25,781 nt of DNA, taken from CAZOWL01 sp964583605 (GTDB lineage: Bacteria; Pseudomonadota; Gammaproteobacteria; Chromatiales; Chromatiaceae). Positions 8,035-14,888 of the stretch are shown one piece after another (the first letter of the stretch is position 1; each line of letters starts with the position of its first letter). The DNA lies in NCBI GenBank assembly GCA_964583605.1, contig CAZOWL010000062.1, forward strand, positions 1 to 25,781. Direction: 5' to 3'. The notes beneath the pieces are model-generated. The model was not told where the DNA came from, did not search any database, and saw only the letters and a list, made by a program, of their open reading frames with translations. Position numbers and translations under genes: made by a program.

Positions 8035-8510
8035 TGGCCAAGGGTAAGAAGAAACAGGATGGCGGCTCGACGATCGCGCTCAACAAGAAGGCTGGGCACG
8101 ATTATCACATCGAGCAACGCTACGAGGCAGGGCTGGCCCTCGAGGGTTGGGAGGTCAAGAGCCTGCGTGCTGGGCGCATCCAGCTGAAAGAGGGCTACGT
8201 CAAGATCCTCAATGCCGAAGCCTTTTTGATCGGCGCTCATATCTCGGCCCTGCCAACGGCCTCGACGCACGTCCAACCGGACCCGGTTCGCAGCCGCAAG
8301 CTGTTGCTGCAGCGCGGGGAGATCAACCGCCTCATCGGTCTGACCGAGCGCGCCGGCTATACCCTGGTGCCTACGGCCATGTACTGGAAGCGCGGTCGAG
8401 CCAAGCTCGAGATCGGTTTGGCCAAGGGCAAGAAGCTTCACGACAAGCGGGCTAGCGAGAAGGATAAGGACTGGCAGCGCGAGAAGCAGCGGCTGTTCAA
8501 GCAGCATTGA
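8034..8510 (+). CDS. smpB: SsrA-binding protein SmpB
   Basis: SmpB binds tmRNA and brings it to stalled ribosomes in trans-translation. The 158-residue product (E. coli 160) has the full set of landmarks: NKKAGHDYHIEQRYEAGLAL, the WEVKSLRAGR turn, the AHISA segment, the RKLLLQRGEINRL helix and the C-terminal basic tail ending KDWQREKQRLFKQH that inserts into the mRNA channel. The gene for tmRNA (ssrA), often adjacent, is not in the window. No Shine-Dalgarno precedes the ATG, but MAKGKKKQ is the normal SmpB beginning, so the start is kept. An M14-family gene follows 30 bp later on the same strand. Confidence 0.97.
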   Translation: MAKGKKKQDGGSTIALNKKAGHDYHIEQRYEAGLALEGWEVKSLRAGRIQLKEGYVKILNAEAFLIGAHISALPTASTHVQPDPVRSRKLLLQRGEINRLIGLTERAGYTLVPTAMYWKRGRAKLEIGLAKGKKLHDKRASEKDKDWQREKQRLFKQH

Positions 8511-8540
8511 GCGCCCATTTCCGATGACCACCGATCGCCG

Positions 8541-9578
8541 ATGATGCTTCGCGAGCTGGATACGCTGCCCGACGGATTGCTGGAGGCCGAGAGCGATGAG
8601 CTCGAGGCGATTCTTGGCGCGCCTACGCTGCTGCACCTGACCGGCGAGCGGGAGCCAGCCTTGTTCGTCTCGGTCCTGATGCACGGCAACGAGACAGTGG
8701 GCTGGCTGGCCATTCGCGACCTGCTTCGGGACCATACGCAGGCCCGGCGTCATCCGCGGCTGCCACGTTCGTTGTCACTGTTGATCGGCAACGTCAGCGC
8801 CGCTGCCGCTGGCGTTCGCCACCTGCCGGGACAGCCTGACTACAACCGCATCTGGCCTGGCAGCGAGCTGCCTGTGACCCGCGAGCACGAGATGATGGCT
8901 GGCGTTGTGGCCCGCCTGGCCCGGCGCGGCCTATTCGCCAGCATCGATATCCACAATAACACCGGCTGTAATCCGCACTACGCGTGCATCAACCGGCTCG
9001 ATAACGCCTTTCTCCATCTGGCCAACCTGTTTGGTCGGACCGTCGTCTACTTCCTGAGGCCGCGCGGTGTGCAGTCGATGGCGATGGCAGAGTTTTGCCC
9101 TGCCGTGACGCTCGAATGCGGCCGGGTCGGCGAGCCGATCGGGGCCGCGCATGCACGGGAGTATCTCGATGCGTGCCTGCACCTCTCGGCGCTGCCGCAG
9201 CATCCGGTCCCCCCACAGGACATCGATTTGTATCACACGGTCGCTCAGGTCAAGGTTTCACCTGGCATCAGCTTTGCTTTCGCCCCGCACGAGGGCGACA
9301 TCCAGCTCTCGCCGGAGCTGGATCGGATGAACTTTCGCGAGCTGCCGCCGGGGACCGCCTTTGCACAGGTACATCGTGCGGACCGGCTCGGTGTCGAGGT
9401 GCGCGACGAGCTAGGTCAGGACGTCAGCCAGCGCTACTTTCAGATCGAGGACGGGGAGCTGCGGCTGAGACAGGCTGTCATGCCTGCGATGCTGACGAAG
9501 AACGAGGTCGTCATCCGCCAAGACTGCCTGTGCTACCTCATGGAGAGCCACAACACCCACCTTCCTTGTCGCGAGTGA
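8541..9578 (+). CDS. M14-type zinc carboxypeptidase / succinylglutamate desuccinylase-aspartoacylase family protein
   Basis: Predicted zinc amidohydrolase of the AstE/aspartoacylase branch of the M14 fold; family members remove an acyl group from an amino acid or cut a short peptide, and the substrate here is unknown. Visible metal ligands are His48 and Glu51 in VLMHGNETVGW and His138 in SIDIHNNTG. Substrate-binding residues are likely in LPGQPDYNRIWPG (Asn102-Arg103). Later comes AVTLECGRVGE, the expected catalytic glutamate region. The C-terminal domain (about 225-345) is beta-rich and family-typical. Length 345. It starts with two consecutive ATG codons and no strong Shine-Dalgarno, 30 bp after smpB, so co-transcription is likely. 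No arginine-catabolism (ast) genes are nearby, which argues against true AstE. Confidence 0.85.
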   Translation: MMLRELDTLPDGLLEAESDELEAILGAPTLLHLTGEREPALFVSVLMHGNETVGWLAIRDLLRDHTQARRHPRLPRSLSLLIGNVSAAAAGVRHLPGQPDYNRIWPGSELPVTREHEMMAGVVARLARRGLFASIDIHNNTGCNPHYACINRLDNAFLHLANLFGRTVVYFLRPRGVQSMAMAEFCPAVTLECGRVGEPIGAAHAREYLDACLHLSALPQHPVPPQDIDLYHTVAQVKVSPGISFAFAPHEGDIQLSPELDRMNFRELPPGTAFAQVHRADRLGVEVRDELGQDVSQRYFQIEDGELRLRQAVMPAMLTKNEVVIRQDCLCYLMESHNTHLPCRE

Positions 9579-9627
9579 TGCGTCCGCTGGGTCATCAGCC
9601 TTGGGGCCACGGGGTCGAAATGCAGGG

Positions 9628-9647
9628 TGGGCGGGAGATCCCGCCCG
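9628..9647. terminator. GC-rich hairpin between convergent genes
   Basis: Arms GGGCGGGA (9629-9636) and TCCCGCCC (9639-9646), extendable by a T-G pair, form a very stable hairpin in the 91 bp between the M14 gene and the convergent small gene. It could stop transcription from both sides, but neither side has a clear T-run, so the terminator call is tentative. Confidence 0.4.
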
Positions 9648-9669
9648 GGCGGTGCGGGTCCGGTTCGGG

Positions 9670-9867
9670 TCAGCCCTTGACCCAATCAGTAAAATTTTCG
9701 GTGTTCTTCTCCTCGCCGTCGCTATAGCCCGCCTCGTAGGCTGGCGTGACGCGCTGCTCTTCTCTCTTGGGGTTTTGCAGGAATCCGCACTGCCAGCCCT
9801 GGATGTATTCGTCGTCGACGCCCATTTGCTCCATCTTGGTGACGGCATCGTAGTAAAACTGATTCAT
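9670..9867 (-). CDS. Conserved small acidic protein, function unknown
   Basis: A 65-residue protein with the look of a real gene: GGAG lies 9 nt before the ATG, the composition is not low-complexity, and it lies alone between convergent and divergent neighbours. Sequence landmarks are MNQFYYDAVTKMEQMGV, then YIQGWQCGFL (21-30), NPKREEQRV, AYEAGYSDG (43-51) and a C-terminal NFTDWVKG. The paired G-W/Y-x-x-G motifs recall ribosome modulation factor (GYQAG and GGWREA in E. coli RMF), but this protein is acidic whereas RMF is strongly basic, so the likeness may be superficial. No membrane segment or signal peptide. I have an impression that similar proteins occur in Chromatiales but cannot name a family. 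Confidence 0.7.
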   Translation of the reverse strand: MNQFYYDAVTKMEQMGVDDEYIQGWQCGFLQNPKREEQRVTPAYEAGYSDGEEKNTENFTDWVKG

Positions 9868-10141
9868 ATCTTAGGTCTCCGAGCGTTATCTTTGTCGGGA
9901 TCGCTATCCCTTCGGGGTTTCGGCGTTTATAAGACCGCTGCCTAACCATATGCGCGCAACGGTGAGGCGAGGTTTTGCTACCCTCAAATAGCTCTAACCG
10001 GGTGGCACGCAGTCGCGGACGCCATGCCCGTGGCAGGAACGGTGATTAAGAATACTCCGGCCTTCTAATGTGCGCCAAGGCCTGATACCGAGGCATTCGC
10101 GTCGGGGAACTTGCCGACTAGAGCGCTGTTCTGATGCGCTG

Positions 10142-11629
10142 ATGAAAACCATGTTGTCCGCCACATTTCTCGCTGTCAGCTTAGCTGCCGCCGCTTTCTC
10201 GTCTTTGCCTGCCCGCGCCGACGTCGGCGCGAGCCCGCGCCAGTTCGTGCTTCCGGATTTCGGTAGCTCCGCCGACAATCTCCTCTCCACTGGGGAGGAG
10301 CACCGCCTCGGCCGAGCCTTCATGCAGAGCGTGCGCAAGGCGCTGCCGGTCGTGGAAGACCCGCTGCTGAGCGATTATATCGAGCGGCTCGGGGGTCGGC
10401 TGCTCGTCGCGGGCGGTGCCGGTGGAAGGCATTTCCATTTCTTTCTCGTCGACGAGCCACTGATCAACGCTTTTGCCGGCCCCAACGGCCATATCGGTGT
10501 CTATGCTGGACTCATTCTGGCGGCCGAAACGGAGAGCGAGCTAGCCGCCGTGCTCGCGCACGAGATCGCACACGTGACGCAGCGCCACCTGATGCGCGCC
10601 TTCGAGGACACGCGTCGAATGAGTCTCCCGGCCACGGCCCTACTGATCGGCGCGGCGATACTCGGGGCGCAGGTGTCCTCGGATGCCGGGGCAGCCGCCA
10701 TCGCCGGCGTCCAGGCGGCCGCCCTGCAACGGCAGATCAACTTCACGCGCGACAACGAAAAGGAGGCCGATCGGATCGGCATAGCGATGCTCGCCGACGC
10801 CGGTTACAACCCTTACGCCATGGCCGGTTTTTTCGAGCGCCTCGCCAAGGCGTCGCGCATTCAGGAGAGCGGTGCGCCCGAGATGCTTCGCACCCATCCG
10901 GTCACGACGAGCCGCATCTCCGATGCCCTCGGGCGGGCCGAGGATTTTGGCCATCGCCAACGCCCCGACAGCCTGCGCTTTCATCTGGTGCGAGCCCATC
11001 TACGCGAGCGCAGTTACCGACGGCCGGAGCAAGCCGTCGAGCACTTCCGGGCCACTTTGCGTGAGGGCCGCCATGCCAACGGCACTGCGGAGCGTTACGG
11101 CTATGCCCTCGCGCTCACGCGTCTCGGGCGCGTCGCCGATGCGCGGCGACAGGTGCAGGACCTGCTGGCGCAGCACCCGGCGCAGGAGGAGCTCGTGATC
11201 CTGGATGCGAGCCTCGCCAGGCGCGCCGGCGCGGCCAAGGAGGCGGTCGAGCACCTGCGCGAGGCGTTCAGCCTATCACCGGCTAGCTTGCCGCTGCGTA
11301 TGGCCTATGCCGAGGCCTTGATCGACGTCGGCCGGGCCGCGGACGCCCTCAAGCTACTGGAGTCGGCGGCACCGGCCAAAGGAACCAACCCGGCGCTGTT
11401 TGCACTGATGACACAGGCCGCGATCACCGCGAAGGATCAGGGCGCGACCTATCGCTATCGTGCCGAGCAGCACTACGCCCAAGGGGAGATGGAGCCAGCG
11501 ATTCACCAGCTGGAGGCGGCTTTGCGGCAGGGTGGCCTCTCGTATCATGATGCCGCGCGCCTACAGGCCCGACTCGGTGAGCTGCGCGCGGAGGAGGAAA
11601 TGATGAAGGAGGACCCTTGGGAAGAATGA
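10142..11629 (+). CDS. bepA: BepA-like periplasmic M48 metalloprotease/chaperone with TPR domain
   Basis: BepA (YfgC) acts in the periplasm on outer-membrane assembly, helping LptD mature and degrading stalled intermediates at the BAM complex. The 495-residue product (E. coli BepA 487) begins with a signal peptide (about 1-27, cut after ARA). The M48 zinc protease domain carries HEIAH at 140-144 and the third ligand Glu206 in DNEKEAD. The segment after DTRRMSLPATALLIGAAILG is the variable region that covers the active site. From about residue 290 to the end are TPR-like helical repeats. The start at 10142 was chosen over an upstream ATG at 10070 because it gives a clean signal peptide directly. 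Expected catalytic residues are all present. The next gene, soxY, is 198 bp away and probably separately transcribed. Confidence 0.92.
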   Translation: MKTMLSATFLAVSLAAAAFSSLPARADVGASPRQFVLPDFGSSADNLLSTGEEHRLGRAFMQSVRKALPVVEDPLLSDYIERLGGRLLVAGGAGGRHFHFFLVDEPLINAFAGPNGHIGVYAGLILAAETESELAAVLAHEIAHVTQRHLMRAFEDTRRMSLPATALLIGAAILGAQVSSDAGAAAIAGVQAAALQRQINFTRDNEKEADRIGIAMLADAGYNPYAMAGFFERLAKASRIQESGAPEMLRTHPVTTSRISDALGRAEDFGHRQRPDSLRFHLVRAHLRERSYRRPEQAVEHFRATLREGRHANGTAERYGYALALTRLGRVADARRQVQDLLAQHPAQEELVILDASLARRAGAAKEAVEHLREAFSLSPASLPLRMAYAEALIDVGRAADALKLLESAAPAKGTNPALFALMTQAAITAKDQGATYRYRAEQHYAQGEMEPAIHQLEAALRQGGLSYHDAARLQARLGELRAEEEMMKEDPWEE

Positions 11630-11731
11630 GTCGCGGCCGCTTTTCCTGCCCGTGGTTCTGTCGACGCCGGGACTGAGTTAAGCTCTGCGAGAAGGGCGCT
11701 GTGGATGTGGCAGAGCGTGCCAATAGAGGCG

Positions 11732-11755
11732 CCGCGCCGGCGCGGTGGCACCGCG
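11732..11755 (+). promoter_or_regulatory. Overlapping alternative hairpins upstream of soxY
   Basis: A 14-bp perfect palindrome (arms 11732-11738 and 11739-11745) shares bases 11741-11745 with a second stem-loop (arms 11741-11746 and 11750-11755, 3-nt loop). Only one can form at a time. They lie 73-96 bp before the soxY ATG. If transcribed they could act as a switch; if not, the palindrome could be an operator. No ligand or protein is suggested by the sequence. Confidence 0.35.
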
Positions 11756-11827
11756 TCAGCCGTTCGAGTCAGATCGTGATGCGTTTCCGTTGTCAGTGAA
11801 GCGTTCTTATGCGACGAGGAGACAGAG

Positions 11828-12301
11828 ATGATTGATGTGAAGCGGCGATTGATGCTAAAGGGCTCATTGGCGGCGAGTGCCGTCGGTGTCGCCGTTAGTG
11901 CCGGGCTCTTGACAGCGAGGGACGTCCTGGCGGACTGGAACGAGTCGGCCTTCCGCTCTGAGGACCTATCCAGTGCCTTGAGCGAGCTGCTCGGATCGGA
12001 CGCCCATGAGCCATCGGACGAGATCGGGCTTCAGGCCCCGGACAACGCCGAGAATAGCGCCGCCGTGCGGGTGACCGTCGAGTCGGAGATGAAAGGGGTC
12101 GACTCGATCGCGCTCGTTGCGACCGGCAACCGCTATCCGTTGATCGCCTGGTTCGAGCTTGGCGAGAGGGCGCAACCGTTCATCTCAACCAACATCAAGA
12201 TGGCCGAGTCGGCCGATGTCGTTGCCCTGATGAAGACCGGTGACAGGCTCTACAGCGCTACCAAGGCAGTCAAGGTGACGGTCGGCGGTTGCGCGGCTTG
12301 A
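11828..12301 (+). CDS. soxY: Thiosulfate oxidation sulfur carrier SoxY
   Basis: SoxY binds the sulfur substrate covalently on a C-terminal cysteine while SoxXA, SoxB and other enzymes act on it in the periplasm. The 157-residue product starts with a Tat-type signal: KRRLMLKG (5-12), a hydrophobic stretch (about 13-29) and a likely cleavage after VLA (about residue 35). The core contains VESEMKGVDSIALVATGNRYPL and FELGERAQPFISTNIKMAES, typical of SoxY. The carrier cysteine is Cys155 in the ending GGCAA; the usual terminal pentapeptide is GGCGG, so the last two residues differ. GAGGAGA lies 7 nt before the ATG. soxZ follows after 60 bp. No soxA, B or X is in the window, as in Allochromatium vinosum where soxYZ is separate. 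Confidence 0.96.
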   Translation: MIDVKRRLMLKGSLAASAVGVAVSAGLLTARDVLADWNESAFRSEDLSSALSELLGSDAHEPSDEIGLQAPDNAENSAAVRVTVESEMKGVDSIALVATGNRYPLIAWFELGERAQPFISTNIKMAESADVVALMKTGDRLYSATKAVKVTVGGCAA

Positions 12302-12361
12302 GGCGGCGCTGATCGGCCCGCCTTCTCCATGGACTTCATCCATTCTTCCTAGGTATCGAAT

Positions 12362-12673
12362 ATGAGCGGCTTTCGAATTCGCGCTGACGCCAAAGGCGGC
12401 GTGACAACGGTAAAGGCATTGATCACACACCCGATGGAGACGGGCTTGCGTGAGGACCGCGACACCGGGGAGACGATCCCGGCCCATTTCATCGAGAAGA
12501 TCGTCTGCAAGTGGAAGGACGAGGTGGTCCTGACCGGACACTGGAGCGGCGGCGTCTCACAGAATCCGTACCTCTCCTTTCGTTTTGAGGGCGGCGAGCC
12601 CGGTGACCCGATCGAGATCAGCTGGACGGACAACCTGGGCAACAGCGACACAGGAACGACAACGATTCGTTAG
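12362..12673 (+). CDS. soxZ: Thiosulfate oxidation carrier partner SoxZ
   Basis: SoxZ forms the heterodimer with SoxY and is exported with it on SoxY's Tat signal, which explains the absence of a signal peptide here. The 103-residue product is full length and has the family blocks VKALITHPMETG (17-28), ETIPAHFIEKI, GHWSGGVSQNPYLSFRFEGG and a final EISWTDNLGNSD beta strand. A modest AGGT Shine-Dalgarno lies about 8 nt before the ATG. Its last 4 bp overlap the stop of the convergent acyltransferase gene (stops share bases 12671-12672). Confidence 0.96.
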   Translation: MSGFRIRADAKGGVTTVKALITHPMETGLREDRDTGETIPAHFIEKIVCKWKDEVVLTGHWSGGVSQNPYLSFRFEGGEPGDPIEISWTDNLGNSDTGTTTIR

Positions 12674-13686
12674 CGTGCTGCACCTGTAACGGACCCCGAG
12701 GTATCGCTCCGTATGTCCTCGACGCCGACGAGGCGGTCCAGCAGCCCGAAGACCTGCATGTCTGCCGAACCGCCCGTGTAGATCTTCGACTGCCCCGCAG
12801 GGCGACGCCGAAAGCGCTTGTAGGACCACAGGAACTGCTCGGGACAGGTGCGCACGCAGTTCTCGATGCCGAGGTTCAGGGCGGCCGCGGCGATCTCGTC
12901 GTTGGGGCTGTCGATTCCCTCCGGGGCCGGAAGGCAGTGAAGACGAAAGCCCTGCGCCTTGGGCAAACGCTCGGCGAACAGGAATACCACTGACACAGCA
13001 GCCTTTCTTGCGAGGCGGTTTACCAGAAGCATCGTCAAGGCGGGAATACCAAAGAAAGGGGCAAACACGGCACCTTTGTCGGCCTTTGGCTCCTGATCTG
13101 GAAGGATGCCGACGTAATGCCCTCGCGCTAGGGCTTGGACCAAGACGCGGATCCCTCGGCTCGTAATCGGGGCCAGCTCGGCGCCGCTGCGGCGGCGTGC
13201 CGCGATGATCAGGTCGTCGAGATATTTTTGTGGCTTATAGAAGATGGCTGTTGGGCCCTGGGCGGCCAAATATAGGCCGGCCAGCTCCCAGGCGCCGATG
13301 TGTGGCGAGAGCACGATCAGGCCCTCGCCGGCAGGGCGGCGCAGCCACTCGCCTCCTTGAACCTCGCGCACCAGTCCTAGGACCTCAGTCTCCGGCCGTA
13401 GCCACAGGTAGCCGATCTCTGCATACGTCTTAGCTGATTCGCGCAGCGCCGCGTCGCGCAGCGCAATCTGCTCGTTGCGCGCGAGATCCGGCCGGCACAG
13501 ACCGATGTTGATCAGTGCGTTGCGCCGCTGACGATTGGGGAGCCGACCGATCAGGCGGCCTAACCTGTCACCCAGCCGGTGCAGGGTCGGTAACGGTAAC
13601 CGCGCGAGCAGGCGGATCAATAGGTGCGCCAACCCGTCTTTGAGCCTCGTGCTGAGCGGCCGGCCGGCGCTGGTATCGGAGCTCAT
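12670..13686 (-). CDS. LpxL/HtrB-type lipid A acyltransferase
   Basis: Inner-membrane enzyme of the bacterial lipid A biosynthesis acyltransferase family, which transfers a fatty acyl chain from acyl-ACP to a lipid A precursor. The 338-residue product has a hydrophobic, basic N-terminal anchor (about 13-50), the catalytic HX4E motif His129 to Glu134 in SPHIGAWELAG, FYKPQKYLDDLI, the GILPDQEPKADKGAVFAPFFG block, and CPEQFLWSYKRFRRRP near the end (the family has Q-x-x-W-x-[YH]-x-R-F). The last 40 or so residues are an extra tail. Which acyl position or chain it uses cannot be told, so no lpx number is given. It is convergent with soxZ and overlaps it by 4 bp; its start is 188 bp from the divergent rhodanese gene. 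Confidence 0.92.
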   Translation of the reverse strand: MSSDTSAGRPLSTRLKDGLAHLLIRLLARLPLPTLHRLGDRLGRLIGRLPNRQRRNALINIGLCRPDLARNEQIALRDAALRESAKTYAEIGYLWLRPETEVLGLVREVQGGEWLRRPAGEGLIVLSPHIGAWELAGLYLAAQGPTAIFYKPQKYLDDLIIAARRRSGAELAPITSRGIRVLVQALARGHYVGILPDQEPKADKGAVFAPFFGIPALTMLLVNRLARKAAVSVVFLFAERLPKAQGFRLHCLPAPEGIDSPNDEIAAAALNLGIENCVRTCPEQFLWSYKRFRRRPAGQSKIYTGGSADMQVFGLLDRLVGVEDIRSDTSGSVTGAAR

Positions 13687-13794
13687 TGACCCGTCCAGGG
13701 AGCTGGGCCTGCGCCGCTGTTCGGACGAAGTCGTGTCGCCTGTTGGAACAAGGTGCCTCCCATTGGGTATGGACCTCTACGATCATTGACGCCG

Positions 13795-13807
13795 TGCGCT
13801 ACACTGG
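13795..13807 (+). promoter_or_regulatory. Candidate -10 region of the rhodanese gene
   Basis: TGCGCTACACTGG is identical to the element in front of smpB except for one base. TACACT (13799-13804) would be the -10 box, giving a leader of about 65 nt before the ATG at 13875. No good -35 is visible at 16-18 bp. Confidence 0.35.
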
Positions 13808-13874
13808 TATGCGGTCCGACGTTGGCGGACAACAAGAACAGCCACTTGTCGAATTCCAGAGGAGGTTTCCCATC

Positions 13875-14303
13875 ATGAGCGAGCATCATCTGAAGGGGCT
13901 CACGCCCAAGCAGGCGCACGATTTGATCCAAAGCGATCCACAAGCCTTGCTCGTTGACATCCGCTCGACCATGGAATTTCTGTTCGTCGGTCACCCAGTC
14001 GGGGCCGTCCATGTCCCCTGGATCGACGAGCCGGATTGGACGGTCAATCGGAATTTCGTCACCGAGATCCGCAAGTTGCTGCTAGGTGGCGCGATCTGCA
14101 CAGCCGATTCCCACTGCGCGCCGGTTATCCTGATTTGCCGCAGCGGCAAGCGGTCGTTGGAGGCCGGCAGGGCCCTGTTGCAGGGTGGCCTGCAGACCGT
14201 GTTCCACGTCACCGAGGGCTTCGAGGGCGAGTTGGACGAGCATCACCACCGTGGCACCCTGGGCGGCTGGCGGTTCCATGGGCTGCCTTGGGAACAGTGC
14301 TGA
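13875..14303 (+). CDS. Single-domain rhodanese (sulfurtransferase)
   Basis: Rhodaneses carry sulfane sulfur on a cysteine and pass it to acceptors. The 142-residue product has the N-terminal LLVDIRSTMEFLFVGHPVGAVHVPW signature spread over 25-49 (CH2A-like) and the active-site loop CRSGKR with nucleophilic Cys88, then a helix and GFEGELDEHHHRG near the end. There is no signal peptide, so it is cytoplasmic; an extra cysteine is the very last residue. The start at 13875 was chosen over a long upstream extension (from 13686) because GGAGG lies at 13861-13865, 9 nt before this ATG, and because the extension has no domain content. With soxYZ 1.2 kb away and iscX convergent 74 bp downstream, a role in sulfur transfer is a fair inference. 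Confidence 0.92.
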   Translation: MSEHHLKGLTPKQAHDLIQSDPQALLVDIRSTMEFLFVGHPVGAVHVPWIDEPDWTVNRNFVTEIRKLLLGGAICTADSHCAPVILICRSGKRSLEAGRALLQGGLQTVFHVTEGFEGELDEHHHRGTLGGWRFHGLPWEQC

Positions 14304-14377
14304 GAGCGCTCGGCGTGTAAACGCGACGGGCGCGGGGTGTCTGCGAGGCTCGCTCGAACAGGATCCTGGTCGGAGTA

Positions 14378-14578
14378 CTAAACACGCTCCTCGATCCAGG
14401 CTACCTGGATGTTCTCGAGGACCCGGTCGGCGGGATGCGTCGGATCATCATCGAAACCGACCAGCACCGTGATCCAGCTCCTCAGATCGCTGAAGTTGAT
14501 GAATCTTGGGTCCACGTCGGGGTGAGCCTCATCCAATGCCGAGGCGATGGCAAGCGTATCGGTCCACTTTAGGCCCAT
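14378..14578 (-). CDS. iscX: Iron-sulfur cluster assembly accessory protein IscX
   Basis: IscX (YfhJ) is a small acidic protein that binds IscS and iron and tunes Fe-S cluster assembly. The 66-residue product equals the E. coli length and aligns along its whole length: MGLKWTDTLAIASALDEAHPD at the start (E. coli MGLKWTD...), FSDLRSWITVLVGFDDDP in the middle and NIQVAWIEE at the end. Thus the WTD, FDDDP and final W-x-[DE]-E landmarks are all there. An AGGAGG Shine-Dalgarno lies 12 nt upstream, a little far, but an in-frame stop between excludes an earlier start. Normally iscX closes the isc operon after fdx; here it stands alone, convergent with the rhodanese gene. Confidence 0.95.
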   Translation of the reverse strand: MGLKWTDTLAIASALDEAHPDVDPRFINFSDLRSWITVLVGFDDDPTHPADRVLENIQVAWIEERV

Positions 14579-14888
14579 CGGGCGTTCTCACCTCCTGCCA
14601 GTGGGTTGACATAAGGTCCGCAGTCCGCCTTGGGTGTGACGGTATCCCCCGGCGGGCGGCTGATTCTGGCGCCAAGCCACCTCAAGACACCTGGGGCGCT
14701 CGGCATTCGGCAGGCCGATCGGAACAAGCTGGGTCCCGGTCACTCTCACCATGCCGCCGTCTATCTCGTGCCCGGCGGGCGGGGTACCTATAGATTACCA
14801 GCAAATCCGTGCCCGGATGGTTGCTGCCGATCACGTGACTGCTGGAGATCGGGGCATGGTGGTGGCGCCAGTCCCTCGTGACAGGGTA
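14579..14888. other. Intergenic region between iscX and aceF, no gene recognised
   Basis: About 310 bp with no convincing gene on either strand. It must hold the iscX promoter (minus strand, left part) and the 3' end of the aceEF transcript (right part). CCCGGCGGGCGG occurs twice (near 14648 and 14771), which is probably just GC-rich repetition. No T-run terminator is visible. Confidence 0.4.

Noticed and set aside
8511..8540. tmRNA (ssrA) near smpB
   Set aside because: Looked for the conserved tmRNA ends and tag-coding region on both sides of smpB and in all gaps; none seen.
7221..8753. 510-codon minus-strand open frame
   Set aside because: Antisense to msrA, smpB and the start of the M14 gene, all unmistakable. 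No family content.
13686..13874. 63-residue N-terminal extension of the rhodanese
   Set aside because: A clear GGAGG and ATG lie at 13861-13877, and the extension has no domain content. It would also place the start over the acyltransferase start.
14506..14881. Short plus-strand open frames between iscX and aceF
   Set aside because: No recognisable domain and no ribosome binding site; composition is what GC-rich non-coding DNA gives.
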